From: Rhodoplanes serenus
GTDB lineage: Bacteria; Pseudomonadota; Alphaproteobacteria; Rhizobiales; Xanthobacteraceae
Assembly (NCBI GenBank): GCA_009720755.1
Contig: WNKV01000003.1
Coordinates: forward strand, 1 to 64,000
Length of the DNA: 64,000 bases
Direction of reading: 5' to 3'
In this document: in pieces, positions 16,870 through 26,896 of the stretch
Position numbering within the stretch: the first letter of the stretch is position 1
Layout: each line of letters starts with the position of its first letter
The notes under the pieces: model-generated
What the model was told of the DNA's origin: nothing
What the model saw: the letters and a program-made list of their open reading frames with translations, nothing else
Databases searched by the model: none
Position numbers and translations under genes: made by a program

Positions 16870-17265
16870 GTGCAGATCGATCGTCTCGCCGACCGTTTCG
16901 CCCCGCTGGTCCTCAGTCTCGTGCGGATCATGACGGCGCTGCTTCTGCTTCAGCATCCGCTGTCGAAGTTCTTCGGCTGGCCGGTGGCCATGCAGCGGCC
17001 CGGCCTGTTCTCGCTGTACTGGATCGCCGGTGCCATCGAGATCGTGTTCGGGGCGCTGCTGCTCGCCGGCTTCTACACCCGGCTCACCGCCTTCATCCTG
17101 TCGGGCGAGCTCGCCTTCGCGTACTTCATCGGGCACGCGCCGCGCGGCTTCTTCCCGCTCGGCAACAACGGCGAGGCGGCGGTGCTGTTCTGCTTCATCT
17201 TCCTGTACTTCGCCTGCGCGGGCGGTGGCCCGCTCAGCGTCGACGCGGTGTGGCGGAAGCGGTGA
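16870..17265 (+). CDS. DoxX family membrane protein
   Basis: 131 residues, four hydrophobic helices, with DoxX features VRIMTALLLLQHPLSKFFGWP, GAIEIVFGALLLAGFYTRLTAF and ELAFAYFIGHAPRGFFPLGNNGEAAVLFCFIFL. DoxX proteins are linked to thiol/redox or quinone chemistry at the membrane, but the role here is open. The start is GTG at 16870, preceded by AAGGAG at a good distance. Confidence 0.87.
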   Translation: MQIDRLADRFAPLVLSLVRIMTALLLLQHPLSKFFGWPVAMQRPGLFSLYWIAGAIEIVFGALLLAGFYTRLTAFILSGELAFAYFIGHAPRGFFPLGNNGEAAVLFCFIFLYFACAGGGPLSVDAVWRKR

Positions 17266-17298
17266 GCGCGCCGGCGGACGGCGCCGTCCGCCACGAAA

Positions 17299-17327
17299 AA
17301 GGCCGGTCGCCTGGGGCGACCGGCCTT
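17299..17327 (-). terminator. Terminator of rpsD
   Basis: GGCCGGTCGCC (17301-17311) pairs with GGCGACCGGCC (17315-17325). Read on the minus strand the stem is followed by TTTTT, so it mainly ends rpsD transcription, 30 bases past its stop. It may also serve the DoxX gene. Confidence 0.85.
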
Positions 17328-17356
17328 CCGTGTTCCGGAATGTCGCGCCGGAGCGA

Positions 17357-17974
17357 TTAGCGCGAGTAGTACTCGACCACCAGGTTCGGCTCCATCTGCA
17401 CCGCGTAGGGCACGTCGCCCAGCGTCGGGACGCGGACGAACTTGGCCGTCATCTTGCCGTGGTCGGCCTCGATGTACTCGGGCACGTCGCGCTCGGCGAG
17501 CTGCGTCGCCTCGAGCACTACGGCGAGCTGCTTCGACTTGTCCTTCACCTCGATCACGTCGCCGACCTTGCAGCGATAGCTCGGGATGTTGACGCGGCGG
17601 CCGTTCACCTTGATGTGGCCGTGATTGATGAGCTGGCGGGACGCGAACGGGGTCGCCGCGAACTTGGCGCGGAACACGACGGCATCGAGCCGGCGCTCCA
17701 GGAGGCCGATCAGGTTGGCGCCCGAGTCGCCCTTCATCCGGATCGCCTCGTCGTAGAGGCCGTGGAACTGCTTCTCGGAGATGTTGCCGTAGTAGCCCTT
17801 GAGCTTCTGCTTGGCGCGGAGCTGCACGCCGTAGTCGGAGAGCTTGCCCTTGCGGCGCTGGCCGTGCTGGCCGGGGCCGTACTCGCGGCGATTCACGGGG
17901 CTCTTCGGGCGGCCCCAGATGTTCTGGCCCATACGGCGATCGATCTTGTACTTCGCCTCGATGCGCTTGGTCAT
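17357..17974 (-). CDS. rpsD: 30S ribosomal protein S4
   Basis: 205 residues, the usual S4 length. [21 protein letters not shown] and the S4 RNA-binding domain [15 protein letters not shown] ... [22 protein letters not shown] are clear. S4 is a primary 16S rRNA binder that nucleates 30S assembly. It has its own strong promoter and a leader of about 170 bases, and is followed by a terminator, so it is a single-gene unit outside the ribosomal protein clusters. Confidence 0.97.
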   Translation of the reverse strand: MTKRIEAKYKIDRRMGQNIWGRPKSPVNRREYGPGQHGQRRKGKLSDYGVQLRAKQKLKGYYGNISEKQFHGLYDEAIRMKGDSGANLIGLLERRLDAVVFRAKFAATPFASRQLINHGHIKVNGRRVNIPSYRCKVGDVIEVKDKSKQLAVVLEATQLAERDVPEYIEADHGKMTAKFVRVPTLGDVPYAVQMEPNLVVEYYSR

Positions 17975-18160
17975 CGCGTCCTCGTCGGCGGGGTAGCGCC
18001 CGCCTTGTTGCTGAAAGTCCCGCCGTCGACGGGACCGGGAGGATCGCGCCCTCCTGTGCTCCAGCCACCGGCTGGAACCGACAGGCCGACCACCTTGCGC
18101 AGGCGTCGGCCACGGGTCGCGAAACGCCGCGCGGGCCGTTGCGGCCCGCGTGACGGGGAG

Positions 18161-18190
18161 GTTTTTAGGAGGTTCCGCCAAAATGTCAAA
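18161..18190 (-). promoter_or_regulatory. Sigma70-type promoter of rpsD
   Basis: On the minus strand TTGACA (18189-18184) is followed by 16 bases and TAAAAA (18167-18162). It lies between murI and rpsD and is close to the housekeeping consensus, as expected for a ribosomal protein gene. The leader beyond it contains a stem CGCGGGCC/GGCCCGCG at 18130-18150, which could have a regulatory role. Confidence 0.65.
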
Positions 18191-18210
18191 CCGGGCGGCC
18201 GGCGCGGCGC

Positions 18211-19113
18211 CTACTTGGCGGCGCAGGTCAGCACCTCGGGGCCGGTGCGCCGGTGCCCCGCCGGCAGCCGCAGCCCGAAACGGGCGACCGCTCGCCGCAG
18301 GGCGGGGGAGGGCGCGCGGCCGGAGGTGAAGACGAGGTCGTCCACCCCGGCGTGGCGGGCGAGCCCGGCGGCCGGTGGCCGGCCGGCGCCGGCGCGGGCC
18401 AGGAGGTCGACCACCCGGCGGGCGATCGCCGGCGCCGGATCGACCCAGTCGACCGGCCACGGGCTCGCCGCCTCCAGGCGGTCGCGCAGCAGCGGATAAT
18501 GGGTGCAGGCCAGCACCACCGTGTCGGTCCGGTGGTCGCCGTCGGCGACGAAGCAGGGGGCGATCTCGCGGGCGATCGCCGCCTGCTCCACCGGCTCGTC
18601 GCGCAGCGCCGCCTCGGCGATGGTGGCCAGATGGGCGGAGCCGACCAGCGTCACGGCGCAGCCCTGGCCGAAGTCGCGGATGAGGGCGCGGGTGTACTCG
18701 CGCTTCACGGTCGCCTCGGTGCCGAGCACCGAGACCAGCCGGCTCCGCGATGCCGTGCAGGCCGGCTTGATGGCCGGCACGGTGCCGACGAACGGCACGC
18801 CGTAGGCGGCACGCAGATGCGGCAGCACCAGGGTCGAGGCGGTGTTGCAGGCGATGACCACGAGGTCGGGCCGGTGAGTGGCGAGGAGCTCGCCCATCAG
18901 CGGCACCAGGCGCGCCGTCAGCGCCGCCTCGCCGTGGCGGCCATAGGGGAAGAAGGCGTCGTCGGCGGCGTAGACGTAGCGGGCGTCCGGGCGCGCCGCG
19001 ACCACCTCGCGCAGCACCGTGAGGCCGCCGAGCCCCGAGTCGAACACCAGGATGCGGGGGGCCGCCGGCGCGGCCACGCAGGATTCGTCCATGTCTCGCG
19101 ATGTGTATCGCAA
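18211..19113 (-). CDS. murI: Glutamate racemase
   Basis: MurI makes D-glutamate for peptidoglycan. The 300-residue product contains [16 protein letters not shown], both catalytic cysteines in [17 protein letters not shown] and [16 protein letters not shown], and GTVPAIKPA. The annotated ATG is at 19113; an internal ATG seven codons later (MDESCVAAP) is equally possible. It is separated from rpsD by a promoter region and is probably transcribed alone. Confidence 0.95.
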   Translation of the reverse strand: MRYTSRDMDESCVAAPAAPRILVFDSGLGGLTVLREVVAARPDARYVYAADDAFFPYGRHGEAALTARLVPLMGELLATHRPDLVVIACNTASTLVLPHLRAAYGVPFVGTVPAIKPACTASRSRLVSVLGTEATVKREYTRALIRDFGQGCAVTLVGSAHLATIAEAALRDEPVEQAAIAREIAPCFVADGDHRTDTVVLACTHYPLLRDRLEAASPWPVDWVDPAPAIARRVVDLLARAGAGRPPAAGLARHAGVDDLVFTSGRAPSPALRRAVARFGLRLPAGHRRTGPEVLTCAAK

Positions 19114-19149
19114 TCCGCCGCGGCAGGACAGACGGGCGTCGCAGGCGGA

Positions 19150-19458
19150 TCATGCCTCTGGTCCGAAGGCCCCACCGAGGTTGCGGCCGGCGTAGAGGAT
19201 GCGCAGCACGATCACGTCGCCGCCACGGACGGTGAACGCGATCGAGACCCGGCGCTCGAAGCCGACGATCCTCAGCCCTGGGCGGACATCGTCGCGGGCG
19301 GTGCCTCGTTGCGGAAACGGCAGTAGACCGTGGCAGGCGCGCTCGATCCGACCCACATAGGCGCGGGCACGCTCCTCGCCGGCCCTCGCCGCGATCCAGG
19401 CGAAGAGCCGGTCCAGGTCGGCTTGCGCAGCTTCGGTAAAGAAGAGCTGCGCCGCCAT
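19150..19458 (-). CDS. parE: ParE/RelE-family toxin of a type II toxin-antitoxin pair
   Basis: 102 residues with the ParE fold pattern: [38 protein letters not shown], then [43 protein letters not shown]. ParE-type toxins poison DNA gyrase, but related RelE toxins cut mRNA, so the target is not certain. It starts 8 bases after the antitoxin stop, in the usual antitoxin-toxin order. Confidence 0.88.
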   Translation of the reverse strand: MAAQLFFTEAAQADLDRLFAWIAARAGEERARAYVGRIERACHGLLPFPQRGTARDDVRPGLRIVGFERRVSIAFTVRGGDVIVLRILYAGRNLGGAFGPEA

Positions 19459-19466
19459 GGCTGAGG

Positions 19467-19739
19467 CTAGCCGCGATTGCTGCGATGGCGCGCTTCGAGG
19501 CCCCCGAACACCTCCGATGCCGGGATCAGCGGCTCCTGGCCGCTCGCCACCCGGTCGAAGGCCGGAGCAACATCGTCCGCGATCCACCGCTCGACGACGG
19601 CATCGCGCAGTTGGAGAGCCCGCAACCCGTCGCGGACGACCTCGCTTTCGTCCGCATAGGCTCCCGAGGCCACCCGGTCACGGACCATGCGCATCAGCTC
19701 GTCCGACAGGGTCACGGTCAGGGACTGCTTGGCGGCCAT
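19467..19739 (-). CDS. parD: ParD-family ribbon-helix-helix antitoxin
   Basis: 90 residues. The N-terminal ribbon-helix-helix ([39 protein letters not shown]) would bind operator DNA, and the C-terminal part should wrap the toxin. It is the first gene of the pair and should autoregulate it. A perfect palindrome ACCCGCCGGCGGGT at 19830-19843, about 90 bases upstream, is a possible but unproven operator. Confidence 0.88.
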   Translation of the reverse strand: MAAKQSLTVTLSDELMRMVRDRVASGAYADESEVVRDGLRALQLRDAVVERWIADDVAPAFDRVASGQEPLIPASEVFGGLEARHRSNRG

Positions 19740-19871
19740 AATCGTCTCCCGTCAGTCGGCAAGCGCGGTCCCCCGAGTCCCTTCACAGAAATAGACCGCC
19801 CTCTGGTCCACTTCAACGCGAAGGCGAGTACCCGCCGGCGGGTTCCCGCGACCGTGGAGAGGGGCGAGCGC

Positions 19872-21182
<1,311 letters not shown>

Positions 21183-21289
21183 CGTGGTGCTCGTGCGGAG
21201 GGGGCTGGTGTGGTGGGGATGCCGGGCGTCTAGCAGATCCCCCCCGCCGCGGCCATGAATGATTCGGAGAGCCGCCCGGTCGACCGGGC

Positions 21290-21525
21290 TTTATACCGAT
21301 GATCGCCGATGCTGCCTCGTCATGCCGGCCTTGTACCGGACGACTTTAAGCCGAGCAGCGACAAAGACGCGGATGGCCGGCACCGGCCGGGCGCCGCGAA
21401 CCCGGAACCCAGAACGCAGCGAAACACATCATCCCGCGGTAGACTCCAAGCTCTCGGCTGGATTCCGGGGTCGGCGCCGCACGCCGCCCCGGGATGACCA
21501 CCGAATTGATCAGCCGGATCTCGTG
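21290..21525. repeat. Mosaic of dispersed repeats between purB and the small RHH gene
   Basis: This gene-free stretch carries modules that recur at 24562-24690, 48073-48235, 49730-49800 and 57572-57850. They include CGTCATGCCGGCCTTGTACC, CCGAGCAGCGACAAAGACG, CGCGAACCCGGAACCCAG, CTCTCGGCTGGATTCCGG, and CGAATTGATCAGCCGGATC. These are half-palindromic intergenic repeats of the Hyphomicrobiales type, not genes. Confidence 0.65.
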
Positions 21526-21756
21526 TCAGAGACTGCCGTTCGTCTCGCCGGTGCTGGCGATGACGCCGAATTCCTGCGACTTGGTCTGCCCGTCGGCCTC
21601 CAGGAAGCCTTCACTCGCCAGACCGCGCCGCAGCAGCTCGCGGACAGCTGCTGCACGACTCGGCATGCGCCGGGAGAAGCGCCAGTCGTCCAGAGCCTTC
21701 AGCTCCGCCGGCGACAGCATGATCTGAAGCCGCTCGGGGCGGGAGAGATCCGCCAT
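21526..21756 (-). CDS. Small ribbon-helix-helix-like protein
   Basis: 76 residues, not assigned to a named family. LSRPERLQIMLSPAELKALD and DWRFSRRMPSRAAAVRELLRRGLA read as a ribbon-helix-helix: a beta strand with alternating residues followed by two helices. Similar short proteins are widespread in Rhodopseudomonas/Bradyrhizobium relatives. The start at 21756 (MADLSRP) is preferred over the upstream ATG because it fits these relatives. Its 3' end lies at the edge of a repeat cluster, and the last residues may be repeat-derived. Confidence 0.6.
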   Translation of the reverse strand: MADLSRPERLQIMLSPAELKALDDWRFSRRMPSRAAAVRELLRRGLASEGFLEADGQTKSQEFGVIASTGETNGSL

Positions 21757-22052
21757 TGCTTGCCTCGCGGTGAGCCGCACACTTTACCGGAGTGAGGTTA
21801 GGCCGATTATCGAAATGCGTCAATGACGCCGATTGAGCAATAAGCAATAATTGATGCTTATACTCATTCGACGCTTCTTTTGTTTACCTCCCACAGTAAA
21901 TCCACGTCTCATTGTGTCGCCAGTGATGAGTGTAGGTTTAAAGCATATAGATTGTATTTCATTGCCATTGGGTCATTTATATATCGGGACCGTGAAGAGA
22001 TTTACGTTGTAGGTTGTAAAAATATTCGACTATACTTGGTCGAGGTGGTGCC
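21757..22052. other. Unusually AT-rich intergenic region
   Basis: About 300 bases with GC far below the rest of the window, including TTTATATATCGGG, TTGATGCTTATACTCATTC and GGTTTAAAGCATATAG. No ORF is supported. It precedes the kinase-like gene and probably holds its control region; foreign origin is possible. Confidence 0.55.
22007..22036 (+). promoter_or_regulatory. Candidate sigma70-type promoter of the kinase-like gene
   Basis: TTGTAG (22007-22012), 18 bases, TATACT (22031-22036), then the ATG at 22053. The TATACT overlaps an inverted repeat TCGAC-N8-GTCGA, which may be an operator. The start codon would be only about 10 bases from the transcription start. Confidence 0.35.
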
Positions 22053-22718
22053 ATGAACACGCTCGACAGCGATCTCGACGATCACGCCGACCCCGTCGTC
22101 GACAATTCCCAGCGCGCCGTCGTCCGGCGCTTGGCGCACGGTCTGCTCGAGGTTCACGCGGGCTCCTTCGAGCCATCGGAACGGCCGCCTTCGTCCGAAG
22201 TCGCCGCGATGCTGATGGCCGAGGTCGTGATGGGCATCGAGACGATGCTCAGCCTGCACCGGCGGATCGTGCCCTCGACGTCGCTGGACCGGATTGATTT
22301 CGGTGCGGTCCTGCTCGAGCTGTGCGAGCAGATCGTCGGACGCATGGCGCGCGCGCGCCGCTTCGATATCCGCGTCGATATCGCGCCGCGCTGCCTGCTT
22401 CCGGTGGTCGATGTGGCGAGGCTGTCGCTGATCGCCACCGAGCTGATCATCAACGCCATCGAGCACGCCCATCCGGCCGGGATACCTGGCGTCCTGGAGA
22501 TCGGCAGCCACGTCGATCCGGTCGGGACTCTGACGCTCACGGTCAGCGACGACGGCATCGGGCTGCCGGCCGAGTTCGACCCGCGCCGGGACGGCGGGCT
22601 GGGGCTGATCCTGATCCGCTCCCTGGGGCGTCGGCTCGGCGCCACGATTTCCTATGAGAGTATCGGCCTCGGCCTTCAGGTGACCGTGACGATGCCGGTC
22701 CGCCTGCGTCCCCAATAA
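22053..22718 (+). CDS. Histidine-kinase-like ATPase without a clear phospho-acceptor histidine
   Basis: 221 residues. The C-terminal HATPase_c domain is intact: N-box ATELIINAIEHAHP, G1 box VSDDGIGLP, G2 box GGLGLILIRSLGRRLGA. The region before it (about residues 75-105, SLHRRI ... IDFGAVLLELCEQIV) matches HisKA_2-type kinases. At the place of the usual H-box, HHRVKNNLQ, it reads VRRLAHGLLEV (about residues 23-33), so the phosphorylated His seems lost, although His28 lies nearby. No sensor domain is present. It precedes two LuxR-type regulators and may act with them. Confidence 0.75.
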   Translation: MNTLDSDLDDHADPVVDNSQRAVVRRLAHGLLEVHAGSFEPSERPPSSEVAAMLMAEVVMGIETMLSLHRRIVPSTSLDRIDFGAVLLELCEQIVGRMARARRFDIRVDIAPRCLLPVVDVARLSLIATELIINAIEHAHPAGIPGVLEIGSHVDPVGTLTLTVSDDGIGLPAEFDPRRDGGLGLILIRSLGRRLGATISYESIGLGLQVTVTMPVRLRPQ

Positions 22719-22803
22719 GTCTGCGTCTCGGACGAGTGGAGCAGGTCGTCGGCGACCCGGCCAGCCGCCGCCGACTAGACCCGGCGACTAGGTGTTTGCA
22801 CGG

Positions 22804-22836
22804 TTGACACTCTTGACTGTCAAGAATACCTTACAT
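22804..22836 (+). promoter_or_regulatory. Promoter/operator of first LuxR-type gene
   Basis: TTGAC (22804-22808), ten bases, GTCAA (22819-22823): a 20-base inverted repeat. An inner palindrome CTTGACTGTCAAG covers 22812-22824. TTGACA doubles as a -35, with TACCTT after 17 bases. TTAC begins 27 bases after the repeat start, as at the paralogous gene (23697). Confidence 0.6.
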
Positions 22837-22901
22837 ACCAGATCGTGCGGCCAGTCTCCGGCCGAGCCTTCCGCTGCACATCCGGTATCCGCTCCATGGC
22901 C

Positions 22902-23663
22902 ATGCCGACGGGTCCGTTCGAGACGCTGACCTCGGCTCCGCTCCAGGTCGCGGTCCTCGATTCCGATGGGACCATCCGCGACATCAACGGCGCTTGGCGT
23001 GCCTTCGTGGCCGCCATGGACATCGATCCGCTTCAGGCCGGGATCGGGGCACGGTTCCTCGCCTGCTGCGCGCCCGACCAGGCGAGCGGGCTCGCCGACG
23101 TCATCGCCGGCCGCTGCGACGTGTTCACCTCGGTGTGCCGCTGCGAGGGGCGGGCGGCCTCCGGCTGCTGGATGCTGATGCTGGCGGTTCCGCGCTCCGC
23201 GGCACCGCCACGGCGCATCGCGGTGATCCGGTTCGATCTCTCCGCCGTGCTGCCGTTCGACCCGGGTAATGCGGCGCTGCGCGCCGCCCATCATCCCGAG
23301 GTGCTGGCCGCCGACACCACCGACGCGATCGTGCGGGCCGTCGAGCAGGCGCTCGCGCGTCTCGCCGGCCCGCGGGCGAGCGGGCTGTCCGCCGACGCTG
23401 CCGCCGCGGTGCCGCGCGGGATCGCCGCCACGGTGGTGCCGGCGTCGCTGCCCCGGCGTCAGCGCCAGGTGCTGGCACTGCTGGGCGAGGGGATGAGCAA
23501 CGCCCAGATCGCCGACACGCTGGGCATCTCCATGAACACCGCCAAGCTGCATGTCTCGGCGGTTCTGCGCCGGCTCGGGCTCGACAACCGTATGCAGGCG
23601 GTGGCGCTCGGCGCCCGCCTGCATGGTGAGCGCGCGCTGGTGCCGGCCCTCGGGGCCGAGTAG
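22902..23663 (+). CDS. LuxR-type transcriptional regulator with PAS-like N-terminal domain (copy 1)
   Basis: 253 residues. The C-terminal LuxR/FixJ-type helix-turn-helix is clear: RRQRQVLALLGEGMSNAQIADTLG then ISMNTAKLHVSAVLRRLGLD. The N-terminal half (VAVLDSDGTIRDINGAWRAF ...) resembles a PAS-type sensor with several cysteines (CC, CRC) that could bind a cofactor. There is no receiver domain, so it is not a classical response regulator. The ATG at 22902 is chosen because MPTxxxFETL is shared with the downstream paralogue. It has its own operator-like repeat. Confidence 0.8.
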   Translation: MPTGPFETLTSAPLQVAVLDSDGTIRDINGAWRAFVAAMDIDPLQAGIGARFLACCAPDQASGLADVIAGRCDVFTSVCRCEGRAASGCWMLMLAVPRSAAPPRRIAVIRFDLSAVLPFDPGNAALRAAHHPEVLAADTTDAIVRAVEQALARLAGPRASGLSADAAAAVPRGIAATVVPASLPRRQRQVLALLGEGMSNAQIADTLGISMNTAKLHVSAVLRRLGLDNRMQAVALGARLHGERALVPALGAE

Positions 23664-23696
23664 ACCAGCCGCGCGCTGCGCGACTGATCGTTTTGA

Positions 23697-23729
23697 TTGA
23701 CAACCGATCCCGTCAAACTCACTTTACGA
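23697..23729 (+). promoter_or_regulatory. Promoter/operator of second LuxR-type gene
   Basis: TTGAC (23697-23701), ten bases, GTCAA (23712-23716), with TTAC again starting 27 bases after the repeat start (23724). Geometry is the same as at 22804-22836 although the spacer bases differ. This favours the start of the next gene at 23775 over an upstream TTG, which lies inside this site. Confidence 0.6.
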
Positions 23730-23774
23730 TCTGTGACGGGACTGCTCGACGACACCTCCCGGGTGCGATCAGCC

Positions 23775-24560
23775 ATGCCGACCGCTCTGGCCCGCTTCGA
23801 GACGCTGCGCGCCCTGGCGACGAACGTCACGGTGCTCGATCCGGACGGCACCATCGTCGACACCGATGCGACGTGGCGCGACCCCAACCCGGCCAATGGC
23901 GCGACGCTGCCGGACGGCGGCCGCGGCCTCAACTACCTGTCCCTGTGTCCGGCCGATCGCGCCCGCCAGATCGAGGCGTTGATCGAGGGGCATTGCGATC
24001 TCGTCACCTGCGTGTATCCGTGCCGCTCGTCGCGCGATACCCGCTGGATTCTGCTGGTCGCCGCGCCGACGGCGGATGTCCGCCCGCGGGGTGCCACGCT
24101 TCTGCATCTCGATCTGTCCGAGCTGCTGCCGGCCGATCTCGGCCGCACGGGGCTTCGCATTCGCCATGCGCCGGAGCCGCTCTCCGGGGCGGCGCTCGAT
24201 GCCATCGTGCACACCATCGAGGACACCATCGCGCGCTCGATCGAGGGCGCCCGGACCCATGCGGCGGCTCCCGAGGGAACTCCGGCCTCCGCCGCCGGCG
24301 CCGCACGGCCGTCCGAGCGTGGCGCCGAAGCGGCCACGCCGTCCGAGCCGCTGTCGATCGTCGATCAGCTCCCCAAGCGCCAGCGCCAGGTCTTCGCCCT
24401 GCTGGGCGAGGGACGCAGCAACGGCGAGATCGCCGAGGCGCTCGGCATCTCGGCCAACACCGCCAAGCTGCACGTCGCCGCGGTGCTGCGCCGGCTCGGG
24501 CTCGACAACCGCATGCAGGCGGTCGCGCTCGCCGCCCGGGTGGCGGGCGAGGCGGGCTGA
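23775..24560 (+). CDS. LuxR-type transcriptional regulator with PAS-like N-terminal domain (copy 2)
   Basis: 261 residues, a paralogue of the preceding gene. The HTH (KRQRQVFALLGEGRSNGEIAEALG, then ISANTAKLHVAAVLRRLGLDNRMQAVAL) is nearly identical between the two, while the N-terminal sensor part (VTVLDPDGTIVDTDATWRDP ...) has diverged and has a longer Ala/Pro-rich linker at about residues 160-195. Same DNA target, different input is the natural reading. Both genes carry the TTGAC-N10-GTCAA element, so cross-regulation is likely. Confidence 0.8.
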   Translation: MPTALARFETLRALATNVTVLDPDGTIVDTDATWRDPNPANGATLPDGGRGLNYLSLCPADRARQIEALIEGHCDLVTCVYPCRSSRDTRWILLVAAPTADVRPRGATLLHLDLSELLPADLGRTGLRIRHAPEPLSGAALDAIVHTIEDTIARSIEGARTHAAAPEGTPASAAGAARPSERGAEAATPSEPLSIVDQLPKRQRQVFALLGEGRSNGEIAEALGISANTAKLHVAAVLRRLGLDNRMQAVALAARVAGEAG

Positions 24561-24561
24561 T

Positions 24562-24700
24562 TCGAGATCCGGCTGATCAGTTCGGTGGTCGTTCCGGAAG
24601 CCGCGAAGGCGGCTATCCGGAACCCAGCCGAGAGTTCCGAGTTTGCCGCCGGCGGATCGGTTCGCCCTGCGGCGGGCTTTGGTGGCCTTGCGTGGCTCGG
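24562..24700. repeat. Dispersed repeat module between the LuxR gene and rpe
   Basis: GAGATCCGGCTGATCAGTTC, GGTCGTTCCGGAAGCCGCG and GGCTATCCGGAACCCAGCCG closely match the elements at 48073-48235 and 57572-57850. No gene is seen in this gap. Confidence 0.65.
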
Positions 24701-24701
24701 C

Positions 24702-25391
24702 TCAGGCGATCTCGCCGCGGGCCGCCGCCGCGGCCGTCCGGATCGCCGCGATGTTGTCGCGATAGGCTTGCGGCGTCCGCCCCTTGAACACCGCCGAGCC
24801 GGCCACCAGCACGTTGGCGCCCGCCGCCGCCACGGCGCCGGCATTCTCGGGCGTCACCCCGCCATCCACCTCGATGTCGATCGGCCGATCGCCGGCGAGC
24901 GCCCGTAGCCGCCGGATCTTCTCCAGCGCGGCCGGGATGAACGCCTGTCCGCCGAAGCCCGGATTGACCGACATCACGAGGATCAGGTCGACGTCGTCGA
25001 TCAGGTGCTCGACCGTGCTCTCCGGCGTGCCGGGATTGAGCGTGACGCCGGCCCGTTTGCCGAGCCGGCGGATCTCCTGGAGCGAGCGGTGGACATGCGG
25101 CCCGGCCTCCACATGCACGGTGATCACGTCGGCGCCCGCCGCCGCGAAGGCGGCCAGATAGGGATCGCAGGGCGCGATCATCAGGTGCACGTCGAACGGC
25201 TTGCCGGTGTGCGGCCGCAGCGCCTTCACCACGTCCGGCCCGATGGTGATGTTGGGGACGAAGTGACCGTCCATCACGTCGACATGAATCCAGTCGGCGC
25301 CGGCGGCGTCGACCGCGCGGATCTCCTCCCCCAGGCGGGCGAAGTCGGCCGACAGGATGGAGGGAGCGATCTTGAGGGGCAGAGGGGTCAT
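24702..25391 (-). CDS. rpe: Ribulose-phosphate 3-epimerase
   Basis: Rpe interconverts ribulose-5-phosphate and xylulose-5-phosphate in the pentose phosphate and Calvin cycles. The 229-residue TIM-barrel protein shows [36 protein letters not shown], the metal histidines in [19 protein letters not shown] and [11 protein letters not shown]. The ATG at 25391 gives the family N-terminus. It stands alone, so a link to a cbb operon is not indicated. Confidence 0.96.
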   Translation of the reverse strand: MTPLPLKIAPSILSADFARLGEEIRAVDAAGADWIHVDVMDGHFVPNITIGPDVVKALRPHTGKPFDVHLMIAPCDPYLAAFAAAGADVITVHVEAGPHVHRSLQEIRRLGKRAGVTLNPGTPESTVEHLIDDVDLILVMSVNPGFGGQAFIPAALEKIRRLRALAGDRPIDIEVDGGVTPENAGAVAAAGANVLVAGSAVFKGRTPQAYRDNIAAIRTAAAAARGEIA

Positions 25392-25633
25392 GGCTGGACG
25401 GTCCGGGACGAGGTGCCGGCCGAGAGGCCGGGACCGATGCGCCGGTGTGCCGCAGATCGCCGGGCGGCTCAAGGCTCGGGCGACCCGAGAGGCGGCAGGA
25501 TTTTCCCGCGCCGCGCCCGGAGCGGCAGGGACTGCCGGTCCACGGTGATGACGGTCATTGATACGAAAAGAGAAAATCGGCGGCACGCGACTTGCAGATC
25601 GGTCGGCGGGACCTCTTGTGGACGAGCCACGCC

Positions 25634-26200
25634 ATGATGCTTCTCGCCGCTGGTGCGGCCCTCACGGCCGTCGATCTCCTGTCGTCGCTGAAGGACGTGG
25701 TGTCCTCGGGCGGCAAGCCGGCGGGCGCGCCGGCCGCGACGGGCTTCGGGGTGCCCGATGCCGCCGCGACGTCCGGCCCCGCCGCACCCTCCGCCACCGC
25801 GGCGCCGGGCGCCAATCCGGTGTCGCCCGACACCATGCGGGCGATGCTCGCTCTCCAGGCCCGCGGCAATGCCACCGGGGCGCTGTCGAGCCAACTGTTC
25901 TCGCGGCTCGATCGGGACGGCAACGGCCGCATCGGCAAGTCGGAGTTCGACGACGTGGTGGCGGGGCTGGGGGGCCAGTCGGCCGACCGCCGCGCCCTGT
26001 TCGACGCGCTCGACGGTGACGGCGACGGCTCGGTCAGCGGCAGCGAGTTCGGCGTCGCGCTCCAGGGTCCCGGCCTGCCGATGACCGACAAGGTCCGGGC
26101 CAATGCCGGCACCCGTGAGCTGTTCCAACGCCTGCTTCAGCAGCAGACCGACATGCTGGCCAATGCGGCGCCCGGTCTGGGCATTGCCCGCACGGTCTGA
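25634..26200 (+). CDS. EF-hand calcium-binding protein
   Basis: 188 residues. Two EF-hand loops are clear: [13 protein letters not shown] and [13 protein letters not shown], with acidic residues at loop positions 1, 3, 5 and 12. A hydrophobic N-terminus ([16 protein letters not shown]) may be a signal or anchor, followed by an Ala/Pro-rich linker of about 45 residues. The role is unknown; exported EF-hand proteins of this type are common in Hyphomicrobiales. The start is uncertain: the frame is open further upstream to a TTG at 25592. It diverges from rpe. Confidence 0.75.
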   Translation: MMLLAAGAALTAVDLLSSLKDVVSSGGKPAGAPAATGFGVPDAAATSGPAAPSATAAPGANPVSPDTMRAMLALQARGNATGALSSQLFSRLDRDGNGRIGKSEFDDVVAGLGGQSADRRALFDALDGDGDGSVSGSEFGVALQGPGLPMTDKVRANAGTRELFQRLLQQQTDMLANAAPGLGIARTV

Positions 26201-26254
26201 TCTCGGGTCCGAATGATCGGCGCGGCGGGGTTCATCCGCCGCCGTGAGGCCGCC

Positions 26255-26896
26255 TCACCAGCCCCAGCGATAAGGCGCGTAGCCGCCCGGATAGGGGCGC
26301 GGCGCATACGGCTGGGCCGGCTGATAGGGCTGATAGTAGGTCCCTCCATAAGCCCCGTAGGGATTGACCTGCCGGTACGACACAACCGGCTCGTCGTCGA
26401 CCGGCGCCATCTCGCGCGGCGCCCGCGCGGGGCCGGCGGGTGCCGCGCCGGTGACCACGATGCGGGTGCTGCCGGTGCCGTGCTGCTTGACCAGCGAGAA
26501 CAGGGTGGCGGCGTTGGACGGGTGCAGCCGCACGCAGCCGTGCGAGGCCGGGCCGCCGAGCCGCGCGATCTCGTAGGAGCCGTGGATCGCATAGCCTCCA
26601 TGGAAGAAGATCGAATAGGGCATCGGCGAGTTGTAGTACTTGCGCGAGAAGTAGGAGCGATGCATCCGGGTCGGCGAAAACGTGCCGTTCGGGGTGCTGT
26701 AGCCGGCGCGGCCGGTGGACACCGGCCAGGAATAGCGCGGCGCGCCGTCGACCACCACGGTCATGCGCTGGCTCGACTTGTCGATCCTGACCAGCAGGGC
26801 CGCCTCGGCGGCGTCGAGCGGGGCGGCGGCGAGCGGAACGGCGACGAACGCCGCGGCGAGAAGCGCCGGGCGGACCTGCACGCGGGATCGGGTCAT
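26255..26896 (-). CDS. L,D-transpeptidase (YkuD family)
   Basis: 213 residues with a signal peptide (about residues 1-30, ending ...LAAAPLDAAEA). The YkuD catalytic motif is complete: IFFHGGYAIHGSYEIARLGGP then ASHGCVRLHPSNA, with the catalytic Cys and His. Such enzymes make 3-3 peptidoglycan crosslinks or attach proteins to the wall in the periplasm. The tail is Pro/Tyr/Gly-rich (NPYGAYGGTYYQPYQPAQPY), probably unstructured. Confidence 0.93.
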   Translation of the reverse strand: MTRSRVQVRPALLAAAFVAVPLAAAPLDAAEAALLVRIDKSSQRMTVVVDGAPRYSWPVSTGRAGYSTPNGTFSPTRMHRSYFSRKYYNSPMPYSIFFHGGYAIHGSYEIARLGGPASHGCVRLHPSNAATLFSLVKQHGTGSTRIVVTGAAPAGPARAPREMAPVDDEPVVSYRQVNPYGAYGGTYYQPYQPAQPYAPRPYPGGYAPYRWGW

